From an uncultured Saprospiraceae bacterium (GTDB taxonomy: Bacteria; Bacteroidota; Bacteroidia; Chitinophagales; Saprospiraceae), in contig CALLXF010000076.1 of NCBI GenBank assembly GCA_938015805.1, positions 1 to 34,995 on the forward strand: a stretch of DNA of 34,995 bases. Reading direction: 5' to 3'. Positions 15,627 to 23,829 of this stretch are shown piece after piece. Position 1 is the stretch's first letter. Every line of letters starts with the position of its first letter. A program made the position numbers and the translations under genes. Under the pieces are notes generated by a model that saw nothing but the letters and a program-made list of their open reading frames with translations, had not been told where the DNA came from and searched no databases.

Positions 15627-15653
15627 CCGAACAAAGACTTCTCCATCAGAGTA
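15627..15653 (+). promoter_or_regulatory. ECF-type promoter motif upstream of DUF1328 gene
   Basis: CCGAACAA (15627-15634), N13, AGAGTA (15648-15653). Exact match to 8934 and 14562. The ATG at 15727 lies 73 bp downstream, giving the longest leader among the sites. Confidence 0.72.
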
Positions 15654-15726
15654 AATAAGATGATAGCAAATTACATAACCGAGTAGACTGTAAGATTTTA
15701 CAAACTGCTCCTTAAAAAATTAAATT

Positions 15727-15894
15727 ATGATACGTTGGGTTTTAAGTTTTATAATCATCGCACTAGTAGCTGGAGTTTTAGGATTTGGAGGAATAGCCGG
15801 AGCAGCTGCAGGTATAGCAAAAATAATTTTCTACATATTCATCGTTTTATTTGGTATTTCCTTAGTGATGAAATTACTAAATAAAGCCACCTAA
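15727..15894 (+). CDS. DUF1328 small membrane protein (YtjA-like, 55 aa)
   Basis: A 55-residue frame runs from ATG 15727 to TAA 15892-15894. It starts [20 protein letters not shown] and continues with a Gly/Ala-rich segment ([20 protein letters not shown]) to a short basic end (MKLLNKAT). Two hydrophobic helices joined by the [12 protein letters not shown] turn are diagnostic of DUF1328. These small inner-membrane proteins are common in stress regulons; function is unknown. It has an exact ECF-type motif upstream and a perfect hairpin terminator 56 bp downstream, so it is probably a single-gene unit with optional readthrough to 15998. Confidence 0.88.
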   Translation: MIRWVLSFIIIALVAGVLGFGGIAGAAAGIAKIIFYIFIVLFGISLVMKLLNKAT

Positions 15895-15950
15895 TTAAGA
15901 TAAATCTATTTCTGTAAAAACCCAATCACAAGGTGTATACAGAACCAATA

Positions 15951-15978
15951 AGGAGGTAATATGTACCTCCTCTTTTTT
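15951..15978 (+). terminator. hairpin terminator or attenuator between DUF1328 and 15998 genes
   Basis: AGGAGGTA (15951-15958) pairs with TACCTCCT (15964-15971) over a 5-nt loop, then CTTTTTT (15972-15978). It ends 19 bp before the next ATG, leaving little room for a separate promoter. Confidence 0.82.
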
Positions 15979-15997
15979 AATCTTTAAAAATAATAAA

Positions 15998-16324
15998 ATG
16001 ACATTTCAACATATAAAACACGAAAAGACAAAAGTAGATGCTTACATAGAAAAAGGATATACGGCTAGCTATCAATTAGAGCAAGGAAAACTAAAAGACC
16101 TAAAAACAGAAAAATTATTTAGCCCTAATGATGTAACGATACATGACCGTTTTAGATATGAAGGCATGAGCAATCCAGATGACCAATCGATCTTATATAT
16201 TTTAAGTACAAATGATGGTCGTAAAGGAACTTTAGTAATGCCTTATGGAGTAAATGCGGATGTCGAGTTAACAGCATTTTTAAATCAAGTTGAGCATAAG
16301 TCTCCTGATATGAGCGACAAGTAA
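15998..16324 (+). CDS. small conserved Bacteroidetes protein (108 aa)
   Basis: The 108-residue soluble protein contains HDRFRYEGMSNPDDQSILYIL and a KGTLVMPYGVNADV stretch. I recognise these from a family of roughly 100-residue Bacteroidetes proteins that databases often label 'phosphoribosylpyrophosphate synthetase'. It is far too short for a PRPP synthetase and lacks any PRPP-binding loop, so that name is misleading. No signal peptide or membrane segment. Its start is 19 bp after a T-tract terminator, so expression probably depends on readthrough from the DUF1328 promoter. The true function is unknown. Confidence 0.72.
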   Translation: MTFQHIKHEKTKVDAYIEKGYTASYQLEQGKLKDLKTEKLFSPNDVTIHDRFRYEGMSNPDDQSILYILSTNDGRKGTLVMPYGVNADVELTAFLNQVEHKSPDMSDK

Positions 16325-16562
16325 ATTTATCAGTGAATCTTTGTTAGGATAATTTTAGATTTTAAAAACATTATGATGATGCTCTGATTTTTACCAAAAT
16401 CACATTTATCCTAAGTTAGTCTGAACTAACCAAAACGGCATTTTTCTTATACCAATAGCCTTATCGATTTAATGATTAAGAATACATCATTTTTTTGCCG
16501 ACACTTATAATAAGAACTAAAAATTTTAACAACATCATTTTTTTACCCATTTCAATTTAATT

Positions 16563-17552
16563 ATGATCCCTTTATTTTTTCAAAACAAAGACGTAACTGG
16601 CAAGGTAGATTTTAATCCAAATGTGATTATGGAAAAACTAGATGCTTGGTTAGATGGATTTTTGGTTTTACTTCCAAATCTAACGGCTGCAATTATTTTT
16701 TCTATTATAGGATACTTTATAGCTAAGTGGTCAGGTAAAGTAGTTAATAAATTAGTGTCTTCTAGAAATAGAAACAACCTAGGAGACATGCTCGGAGGCT
16801 TAGTTAAATGGGCTATATTTATTTTAGTTTTTGCCCTAGCTGCTACTATAATATTACCTAGTCTTTCTCCGGGAGATTTGATCGCAGGTTTAGGAGTTTC
16901 TTCTGTTGCCATAGGTTTTGCTTTTAAAGATATTTTACAAAACTGGTTAGCAGGGCTCTTAATCTTAATACGCCAGCCTTTTGAGATAGGAGATCAGATT
17001 GTGGTAAATGGTCATGAGGGAACAGTAAATAAAATCGAAACTAGAGCAACTATCATAACCACCTATACAGGTGTAAAAATAGTAGTTCCTAATAGTGACA
17101 TCTACACTAATGCTCTCAACGTAAATACAGCCAATAAATTAATCAGATCCCAGTACGATATCGGAATAGGTTACGGTGATGATATCGATAAGTCTATGGA
17201 TGTAATTAAAAATGCAATAACAGAAATCGAGGGTGTAGACAGCAGTAAAGAAATAGAAGTGCTTCCGTGGGGTTTAGATGCTAGCTGGGTAACCTTACGA
17301 GCTAGATGGTGGACAAAGAGCGATAGAGCTACTGTGGTAAAAGTCCATAGCAAAGTGATCAAAGCAGTTAAAGAAGCTTGTGATCAAGCTGCCATAGATA
17401 TGCCATATGATACTTACGTTCACCTCTTACATGATCAGACGGAATCCTCAGATGGTGATCGTTCTAAGCAAAGAGAAGGATGGCCTTTAGGTATAGCGGA
17501 AGAGCATACGACACCTAGATGGAAAGAACAAAATAAAAAATCGTCTAATTAG
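16563..17552 (+). CDS. MscS family mechanosensitive ion channel (second copy)
   Basis: The 329-residue protein has three transmembrane segments (about 33-55, 80-102, 108-135). The pore helix reads GLGVSSVAIGFAFKDILQNWL, and the beta domain contains RQPFEIGDQIVVNGHEGTV and GVKIVVPNSDIYTNAL. The C-terminal domain and a charged tail of about 40 residues (rich in Ser, Asp, Arg, Glu) follow. It is closer in layout to a standard MscS than the copy at 4848, and the two differ throughout, so they are not a recent duplication. It is monocistronic with no ECF motif in the 238-bp leader. Expected role: release of osmolytes on hypo-osmotic shock. Confidence 0.93.
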   Translation: MIPLFFQNKDVTGKVDFNPNVIMEKLDAWLDGFLVLLPNLTAAIIFSIIGYFIAKWSGKVVNKLVSSRNRNNLGDMLGGLVKWAIFILVFALAATIILPSLSPGDLIAGLGVSSVAIGFAFKDILQNWLAGLLILIRQPFEIGDQIVVNGHEGTVNKIETRATIITTYTGVKIVVPNSDIYTNALNVNTANKLIRSQYDIGIGYGDDIDKSMDVIKNAITEIEGVDSSKEIEVLPWGLDASWVTLRARWWTKSDRATVVKVHSKVIKAVKEACDQAAIDMPYDTYVHLLHDQTESSDGDRSKQREGWPLGIAEEHTTPRWKEQNKKSSN

Positions 17553-17710
17553 TATTCAATTATCAGGAATACCTAATCTTAAAAACTTAAAGTTCTTAAG
17601 GGCTTAGTATACCACATTATCAGAAAGTGAATGTTCCATCTTCAAGGTATTTCTACTAATGGAAAATTGAATTAAAAATTATAGAATCAATTTATTAATA
17701 TGAATAAAGA

Positions 17711-19792
17711 TTATTTTCCTAATAGATAAGATAGTCGTATAAAAAACGTTCTTCCCTGATTTACATTTAAAGATGGGAGTCCAGAAGTATGCGGACCGGA
17801 AGCTGCCGAACCAGAAATATTAGTCTGTGTGATATTGAAAATATTTTTTACACCTGCCCCTAATGTCAGTTTATCATTAAAACATTTTTTGGAAAGATTA
17901 TAATCCATCAAGACATATGGATTTATACTACTTTCTAAAATTTCGCCATTAGACTCCGTAAAGTTAGGATCTGCTCCTACATATCTATATTGCAAATCTG
18001 TTTTTATGTCATAAGGTAGAGTATAGCTGATTCCATTTACAAAATCAAAAACTGGCGTCGCAGATCCATCAGGAGATAATCCACTGTTCCAGAATCCTAA
18101 GTTTATAGCAGATCTTACCTGCCATCTATCATTTCCAAACTGTACATCAGTCCCTATACCATAAGAGCTAAAAGTCTCTAAATTCTGATAATTAAATTTT
18201 CCAACCTCATACTGGCTCAAGATAATCTTATCAGTAATCCTATTAAAATACGTGTTTACATTAATCTGTAGCTCATGGTTGTTAATCGCACGATTAAATC
18301 CAGCACTTAGTGTGTAGTCAACAGATGATTCCGGAAGGATATCTGGATTACCCACTATATAATGATTTACATCTATAAAATTTATAAATCGCTCCTTTAG
18401 AGAAGGAGCTCTAAAACCGGTTGCCCACCCTGCTCTGATCGACCACCTCTGGGTAGGATTCCATTTTAGTTGTATTCCAGGATTAAAATTATTTCCGTAA
18501 AGCTCATTTATACTATATCGAGCTGTAGTGGCTATATCCCACTTTTCTAACGGACTGTAATTTATATTCCCAAAAAATGCAAGATCTGTATTTTCTGCTC
18601 GGGCAGGATTATCAGCAATGGAAACTTGTATTCTCTCTCCACCTCCTATTTCTCTATTATAATTTACACCCGCTACAAAATTTACAGGATACTCAAAATT
18701 AGAGGCCACGGTATACTTTCCAAAAATAGATTCCACAATAGTCGTATCTATACTTTGTAATTCCGCCACCTTTCTATTTTCCTCAAAGTCAAAACGATCC
18801 GTTGTAAATAATCTATTAAATCGGTTATATGCCAGCACACCATCAAAAAATAAACCACCTCGTTCGTCATGGATAGTTAAGGCATGATCTTTACGCTGAG
18901 TATTATATGATCTATCCCAAGCGTAAGGTTTAAACTGAGGTCTATTAATGGCTCCTAGATCTAATACATCTTCTGTACTCTGATCATATTTGTAAGTGAT
19001 GTATGCTACGTCTGATAAACTATATCTCAGCATTCCATTTAAAGAAATCCTTTCTTTAGGATTCCATGGATATTTTTTAAAAGAAAAAGTATTTCCCTCC
19101 AAATCCTTGTAAGAATTAAAAACTCGAGTAGAGTCTAATGGATAGAGTTGGTGTTTAAAAAAATTGGCCCCAGCTGAAATAAAAAAATCGGAATGTTGAA
19201 ATCCGATTTTAGCAGAGTGATTTTGTATTCCTGGATATTCATATTGACTATCTAAGAGTAGTCTCCACTGTTGCACCTGAGATCTACGTGTGATAATATT
19301 TATAACACCTCCTGCAGCATTATTGCCATAAATGGTGGATAACGGTCCTTCTATAATCTCTATTTTTTTTATGTCTTGTATATTGATCTGAGAGATATCT
19401 ATAGCTCCATCTAAACGTCCGACTACAGGTACTCCATCCACTAGTATACTCACATTGTCAGCACTTACTCCTCTCATTTTTATACTCGCACCAAGGATAG
19501 GATCGTAATTTACGCGGATAGTAGGAATAGATGCAAGTACTTCTGTCAGCTGAGTCTGTCCTTTTTGTTGTATGCTAGCCGCGTCTATAGTTTTGACTTG
19601 ATAGAGTACTTTCTTAGCATCAGTGGGTACTGATGTTCCTGTAACGATTAGATCTTCTATATGTATAGAGTAAGCAATGGTATCGGAATCTATCGTTCCA
19701 TTATTTTGAGCTTGAAGATTAAGAAAACTCATAAGGACTATTGTCAAAAGCAATAGGATCACCTTAATCGTTTTATTACTTTCTCCTCTCAT
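17711..19792 (-). CDS. TonB-dependent outer-membrane receptor (probable haem receptor, HmuR-like)
   Basis: The 693-residue precursor has a signal peptide (about 1-29, ending LQAQ). The plug domain is clear (VKTIDAASIQQKGQTQLTEV, then MRGVSADNVSILVDGVPVVG and IEIIEGPLSTIYGNNAAGGV). A beta-barrel follows, including GWATGFRAPSLKERF, a typical receptor motif, and it ends in an aromatic-rich strand (RTFFIRLSYLLGK). No CarboxypepD_reg-like N-terminal extension is present, so it is a siderophore/haem/vitamin-type receptor, not SusC. It lies 3 bp after a HmuY-like gene on the same strand. In Porphyromonas the HmuY haemophore works with the HmuR receptor, so haem uptake is the likely role. Confidence 0.88.
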   Translation of the reverse strand: MRGESNKTIKVILLLLTIVLMSFLNLQAQNNGTIDSDTIAYSIHIEDLIVTGTSVPTDAKKVLYQVKTIDAASIQQKGQTQLTEVLASIPTIRVNYDPILGASIKMRGVSADNVSILVDGVPVVGRLDGAIDISQINIQDIKKIEIIEGPLSTIYGNNAAGGVINIITRRSQVQQWRLLLDSQYEYPGIQNHSAKIGFQHSDFFISAGANFFKHQLYPLDSTRVFNSYKDLEGNTFSFKKYPWNPKERISLNGMLRYSLSDVAYITYKYDQSTEDVLDLGAINRPQFKPYAWDRSYNTQRKDHALTIHDERGGLFFDGVLAYNRFNRLFTTDRFDFEENRKVAELQSIDTTIVESIFGKYTVASNFEYPVNFVAGVNYNREIGGGERIQVSIADNPARAENTDLAFFGNINYSPLEKWDIATTARYSINELYGNNFNPGIQLKWNPTQRWSIRAGWATGFRAPSLKERFINFIDVNHYIVGNPDILPESSVDYTLSAGFNRAINNHELQINVNTYFNRITDKIILSQYEVGKFNYQNLETFSSYGIGTDVQFGNDRWQVRSAINLGFWNSGLSPDGSATPVFDFVNGISYTLPYDIKTDLQYRYVGADPNFTESNGEILESSINPYVLMDYNLSKKCFNDKLTLGAGVKNIFNITQTNISGSAASGPHTSGLPSLNVNQGRTFFIRLSYLLGK

Positions 19793-19795
19793 CGC

Positions 19796-21067
19796 TTATC
19801 TAGTAATGATTAAGGGTAAGTGCCTAACACTATCAGCAGTCTCTAACAATATGATATAGTTTCCGGTCGGCATATTCAGGTCAATTCTAGTGCTTTGGAA
19901 TCCGCTATTAAAAACATAGGGCAATGAAACATGTGCCTTTCCAGTGATATCTAAAATAGAAATTTGTCCTGCTGTTTTTGATTTAAAATCTAAAGCTAAA
20001 TCGACATAGTTACTTGCAGGATTAGGAAAAACATTGACGGAAGTCAAACTAGAATTAGCAACATCTGTTACATCCGCTACTATATTACATTCCTTAGTGA
20101 TGGTCGTCACTCCTGTCATCGAGCCCTCAAAATCTACAAATGCAATTTTGCAAATATTATTATCCGTATTCTTTACAAAGTATACTCGATCCTCTGCGAT
20201 AGACCACTGTAGCATACCGATATTGAATGACTTCCAGTCGTAACCGATCTCATCCACCTGAGATGTATATAAATCGATATAATCACTTTCCATGGCATCA
20301 CTAGGATTTACGCCATCTGCCTGGGCTACTTGTACATTTACTCCGGATAAAACACCTGTAAGAGAGTAATCTAGAAATGTTCCGTTACCATCTCCCACAT
20401 AGTCCATATATCTTGTAAATAATAAATCCCATGATTCTGGTTCGATATTTACCAATTGATCATTTTCTAAAGAATAATGAGCAACCGTTTTTCCAACAAA
20501 ATCAGATTTACTAATCGATATAAATTGCTCACCAGATCCATCTAGATTTGCGTACTTAAAGTTATACTCAGAATCTAATGACTCTATAAATATCTTTTTA
20601 TAAGTATTACTCCTCAGTTTTATAACATACAAGCTCCTTCCTGATACTACCGAAGATGACGGATCATAAATACCCCATCCGTAATCGAGAGGATTATTTT
20701 CATCTGCAATAGTATTAAATGCTCCTGTTTGCCAGTTCTGATCTGGATTGTATAATTGTGTCCAAGCCTCTAAGTCTATAATTACATTTTGATTGTAATC
20801 ACCGTTAGGTACATGGAATAACTCTAACTGAGAATCAGCATTTAGGTGAGCAGCCTCGTTTATAAAAATCCCTCCATCCTGCAATCCCTGAGTAGAAAAA
20901 GATATGTCCCACACTCGGTAATCGTTACTCTGTATAGTCCCTTGTTTAATAGAATAATAAGTCTGATCTACATATTCTGCACCGATAGATATCTGGTCAT
21001 ATTCCTGAGCAATCAAACCCGAGATAGATAAAAATAGGAAAGAAAATATACTGAGCTTTTTAATCAT
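19796..21067 (-). CDS. hmuY: HmuY-like protein with T9SS type A sorting domain
   Basis: Started at ATG 21067 the protein is 423 residues with a signal peptide (MIKKLSIFSFLFLSISGLIA). An in-frame ATG 24 bp upstream adds only an unlikely polar tail before it. HmuY-type sequence features are the two WD motifs, RVWDISFSTQG and ESWDLLFTRYMDYV, and the GDGNGTFLDYSLTGVLSG region. The final 80 residues are a T9SS type A domain (VFPNPASNYVDLALDF to LPLIITR). HmuY proteins are haemophores delivering haem to a TonB receptor; the receptor gene follows 3 bp downstream. Unlike the Porphyromonas lipoprotein, this one would be exported by T9SS. Haem ligands cannot be assigned by eye. Confidence 0.72.
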   Translation of the reverse strand: MIKKLSIFSFLFLSISGLIAQEYDQISIGAEYVDQTYYSIKQGTIQSNDYRVWDISFSTQGLQDGGIFINEAAHLNADSQLELFHVPNGDYNQNVIIDLEAWTQLYNPDQNWQTGAFNTIADENNPLDYGWGIYDPSSSVVSGRSLYVIKLRSNTYKKIFIESLDSEYNFKYANLDGSGEQFISISKSDFVGKTVAHYSLENDQLVNIEPESWDLLFTRYMDYVGDGNGTFLDYSLTGVLSGVNVQVAQADGVNPSDAMESDYIDLYTSQVDEIGYDWKSFNIGMLQWSIAEDRVYFVKNTDNNICKIAFVDFEGSMTGVTTITKECNIVADVTDVANSSLTSVNVFPNPASNYVDLALDFKSKTAGQISILDITGKAHVSLPYVFNSGFQSTRIDLNMPTGNYIILLETADSVRHLPLIITR

Positions 21068-21177
21068 AAAGAAATCACTAAAAGAATTCATTAAATATTA
21101 CAATGAAAATACAGTATCGTAGGGTGTTAAGTTTAAATTATAAAGGAAGAAATGACGCTAACTATGTCATTCAAAGC

Positions 21178-21209
21178 TATTATGACATTACCATGATTAT
21201 TATGACATT
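21178..21209. repeat. 12-bp direct repeat upstream of the hmuY-like operon
   Basis: TATTATGACATT occurs at 21178-21189 and 21198-21209, exactly 20 bp apart (about two helical turns). An inverted partial copy (ATGTCATT) lies just to the left. It sits between the divergent hmuY-like and lipoprotein genes and is a candidate operator. Confidence 0.45.
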
Positions 21210-21311
21210 TCTATGATACTACCGATCTATAATCCTAAACAGCGACTGCGATATTGATGTACTTTTGCGGCAACTTTTTAAATAAAAAATTAACTAAAAA
21301 AAAGTAGTTGT

Positions 21312-21770
21312 ATGAAATTTAATGCAGTTTGGAAAATTTTAAGTTTTGCTTTAATTCTCGGATTTGTTTCTTGTGGAGATGATGATGCAGAAAACAGAGA
21401 TGCGTTTTTAGGTACCTGGAATGGTACTTTATCTGGTTGTGACATAGACATAGATTTTATGGGTCAGGCACAGACTTATAACATACCTGATTTACCTATG
21501 ACCATGGCGTTTACAGCAGGAACAGCGGATAATGCAGTTTCCATAGTTGTAAGTTCTGCCTTTTTTGCAGATACTAATGCTACAGGAACAGTAAATGATA
21601 ATGTAATGACGATCGACCCTTTTACGGTAGAGTTAAATGCTGGACCTAACAATACGATCGAGATGACATTAGCAGGACCTGCGACCCTGTCTGGAACTAG
21701 TATAGACATGGATGCTAAAGTAGATGCACTCGGTGGTACTTCTCAGTGTGCTCTTAGTCTTACTAAATAA
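21312..21770 (+). CDS. lipoprotein, tandem paralogue A
   Basis: The 152-residue precursor has a hydrophobic signal and lipobox (LILGFVSC, Cys21), followed by GDDDAENRDAF; the acidic residues after Cys fit Bacteroidetes surface or outer-membrane lipoproteins. The body contains LGTWNGTLSGCDIDIDFMG and ends GGTSQCALSLTK. It resembles a small lipocalin-like beta barrel with a probable disulphide between the two Cys. It is a clear paralogue of the gene at 21886. Its start lies divergent from the hmuY-like operon, with a possible TACTTTTG (21260-21267) promoter element. Function unknown. Confidence 0.8.
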   Translation: MKFNAVWKILSFALILGFVSCGDDDAENRDAFLGTWNGTLSGCDIDIDFMGQAQTYNIPDLPMTMAFTAGTADNAVSIVVSSAFFADTNATGTVNDNVMTIDPFTVELNAGPNNTIEMTLAGPATLSGTSIDMDAKVDALGGTSQCALSLTK

Positions 21771-21803
21771 ATAGAATAAAAATTCCTCCTTAAAAGGAGA
21801 TTT

Positions 21804-21853
21804 AAAAGGGTTATTGTTCTAATCATATTTAGAACTGTAACCCTTTTATTTTT
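21804..21853 (+). terminator. long hairpin terminator after lipoprotein A
   Basis: AAAAGGGTTA (21804-21813) pairs with TAACCCTTTT (21838-21847), and an inner stem GTTCTAA/TTAGAAC (21816-21822 / 21829-21835) continues it over a 6-nt loop. T-rich tail to 21853. Confidence 0.8.
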
Positions 21854-21885
21854 AATCTATTATATTGTAGAAAAAAACACCAGTT

Positions 21886-22320
21886 ATGAAAATGAGTTCG
21901 CTATTTAAAATCTTAAGTTTAGTCTTAATTGTTGGTTTTTGTTCTTGTGGAGATACTGATCCACGTGAACAATTTATAGGAACATGGGAAGGTACTTTAT
22001 CCGGTTGTTCTATCGATATTCCCTTCATAGGGGCTTTCGATGTTCCTGATTTTCCAGTTTCTATGTCCTTCTCTTTGGATGGAAATGATGATACTATGGT
22101 CATTGTGAGTTTTGATATGAATGATGGATCAGCAACTATATCTGATAAGACGATAATGCTTGCTCCTGTTACCACTCCTATAGATGCCATGGGAATACCT
22201 GTAGACTTAACGATATCCGGGATGGGAGTACTAACTTCTGATACAGAGATAGATATGGATTTAACTCTATCTGTGCTCGGTGGTACAAGCGAATGCCCGA
22301 TTACACTTACTAAAATATAA
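21886..22320 (+). CDS. lipoprotein, tandem paralogue B
   Basis: The 144-residue precursor has lipobox VGFCSC (Cys21), then GDTDPREQFIGTWEGTLSGC. The body has alternating hydrophobic/acidic strands and ends LGGTSECPITLTKI. Shared features with the gene at 21312 are FLGTW/FIGTW, GTLSGC, the IDMD segment and the C-terminal LGGTS-C-L-TK motif, so the two arose by tandem duplication. The paralogue lacks the extra Met-Gly-Gln segment after the first Cys. Each copy has its own strong terminator, so they can be expressed separately. No known domain can be named with confidence; a lipocalin-like fold is inference. Confidence 0.8.
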   Translation: MKMSSLFKILSLVLIVGFCSCGDTDPREQFIGTWEGTLSGCSIDIPFIGAFDVPDFPVSMSFSLDGNDDTMVIVSFDMNDGSATISDKTIMLAPVTTPIDAMGIPVDLTISGMGVLTSDTEIDMDLTLSVLGGTSECPITLTKI

Positions 22321-22370
22321 GAGGCCTATAGTCTTAGATAATTGTAAAAAATAATTCTTAGGATAACTCT

Positions 22371-22410
22371 AAAGAGCGTGTAATGCATAAAAATTATACG
22401 CTCTTTTTTT
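22371..22410 (+). terminator. Rho-independent terminator after lipoprotein B
   Basis: AAAGAGCGTGTAAT (22371-22384) pairs with ATTATACGCTCTTT (22393-22406), one G-U pair, then seven T (22404-22410). Confidence 0.85.
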
Positions 22411-22839
22411 GTCTTCGTTGTTTATACAAGATGATAAAGAAATTAAGAATGTTTATTTGCTTTGGGTTAAACCCAATGAAAACCTAGATGTAAAAACGAA
22501 TTTAGACCTAACCATTTTAAGTAGAATAGGCATTTTTCCAGGGCACTTATTTTTCTTTTACTGATCGCATTGCTTGAAAATGCTTGTTTAAATGGTTTGA
22601 AAGCCAATAAACTCAGATATCCATTAATCAGCTACTGATCAATACTATATGTATGAATTAATATCTAAATGTGTAAAGGGACTTCATTCTATTGCTCTAC
22701 CCTATCCAAAAAATGAAAAAGTTTTGTCTGATCTCTTGCATAAATGAGTTATCTTGGACCTACTTCATTATATGCTTCCTACATTTACCCGTATTATTAT
22801 GTTTTAACACCCTATTTTTATTTTAATACTTGTCACCCT
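22411..22839. other. intergenic region with a 15-bp palindrome
   Basis: No gene can be supported here. It contains the palindrome TTGGGTTAAACCCAA (22462-22476) and short frames only. A frame from ATG 22744 joins the following lipoprotein gene but its first 32 codons are aromatic-rich and lack family features, so I start that gene at 22840. Confidence 0.5.
22462..22476. repeat. perfect 15-bp palindrome, copy 1
   Basis: TTGGGTTAAACCCAA reads the same on both strands (7-bp arms around a central A). An identical copy lies at 25261-25275. Confidence 0.6.
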
Positions 22840-23724
22840 ATGAAAAGAACCAAGAATTTAACAATTCTGTCCCTACTTGCGTTCGTGGTATTCTCATGTA
22901 CAGAACCTCAGTTTACAGATGTAAATAATCACGAAATTGCAGTAGAAGATGGATATGAAGATTTTAACCAATTGATGCTTACTGCTAAAGGTATTGTCCA
23001 AGAAGTTTTAATCGCCGCTTATCAGAATCCTGAACTATCCGATTTTGATGATAGCGAAGTAACAAACCGTACTGATTGTCCAACAGAAACGGATCTAAAT
23101 CCAAACTCATTTCCAAAAACACTTAGATATGATTATGGTGATGAAACTTGCCACTCGGATGGTCAATCTGACATGACTGGTGTAGTGGAAATCACTGTTT
23201 CCGATAAATTAGGAACTCCTGGAATGACGATTATAGTAAATCCGTTAGATAATTTTTCTAAAGATGGTCACTCAGCAAATCTAAAAGATTTACCTAACGC
23301 AATCTTTATGGCTACTTTTAAAGATGATACTAATTTAGCTGATGTATATGATTTACATATTTCCGGACTAGAGGTTATTAATGACCACGGTAAGGCAGCT
23401 ACTTTAAAACATCTAGAAGGTGCGACCATAGGTTTTGATGATGTTAATAAAGATAACGACGAACCTGGAAGTGGCGTCGCGGCTTATTTAGATGATCGAG
23501 CTATTATCAACTTTGATCATATGCAGTTTTTAAATCACAAAAATGAATTATTAAATGTGATCGTTAGAAATCATATTTCTTTTGATTTCCTATGTAAATG
23601 TCCTTTAGCCGGATCAGTAGAAATAGAAGACCAACATAAAAAGATACAGTATATAAATTACGCGAGTAATTTAGGATGTAGTGGAAAAATACTAGTAGAT
23701 ACAGAGGAAGTAGGTTGTCATTAA
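22840..23724 (+). CDS. uncharacterised lipoprotein (294 aa)
   Basis: Started at ATG 22840, the product begins MKRTKNLTILSLLAFVVFSC with a lipobox Cys at position 20. The body has five or more Cys, including a FLCKCPLAGSV motif near residue 250, and is acidic with alternating beta-type strands (MTGVVEITVSDKLGTPGM; ATIGFDDVNKDNDEPG). I do not recognise a family; it resembles many hypothetical lipoproteins of marine Bacteroidetes. A frame upstream to 22744 would put the signal peptide inside the protein, so the shorter start is preferred. It is followed by a strong terminator shared with the convergent SPFH gene. Confidence 0.75.
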   Translation: MKRTKNLTILSLLAFVVFSCTEPQFTDVNNHEIAVEDGYEDFNQLMLTAKGIVQEVLIAAYQNPELSDFDDSEVTNRTDCPTETDLNPNSFPKTLRYDYGDETCHSDGQSDMTGVVEITVSDKLGTPGMTIIVNPLDNFSKDGHSANLKDLPNAIFMATFKDDTNLADVYDLHISGLEVINDHGKAATLKHLEGATIGFDDVNKDNDEPGSGVAAYLDDRAIINFDHMQFLNHKNELLNVIVRNHISFDFLCKCPLAGSVEIEDQHKKIQYINYASNLGCSGKILVDTEEVGCH

Positions 23725-23742
23725 TCTACAGTTCTACGACAT

Positions 23743-23780
23743 AAAAAAGCCCTGAGTCTATGCGACCCAGGGCTTTTTTT
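23743..23780. terminator. bidirectional terminator between convergent genes
   Basis: AAAAAAGCCCTG-GTC (23743-23758) pairs with GAC-CAGGGCTTTTTT (23764-23779) with a small internal mismatch. A-run on one side and T-run on the other allow termination of both the plus lipoprotein and minus SPFH transcripts. Confidence 0.85.
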
Positions 23781-23829
23781 ATTTTGGTTAATTACTAACT
23801 GCTTAGCTAAGCAAAGTGTATTGGAAATA

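Noticed and set aside
15998-16324. PRPP synthetase
   Set aside because: The 108-aa length and absence of a PRPP-binding loop rule it out, although the family is often labelled so.
22744-22839. N-terminal extension of the 22840 lipoprotein
   Set aside because: Aromatic-rich, without a signal peptide; it would bury the lipobox signal sequence inside the protein.
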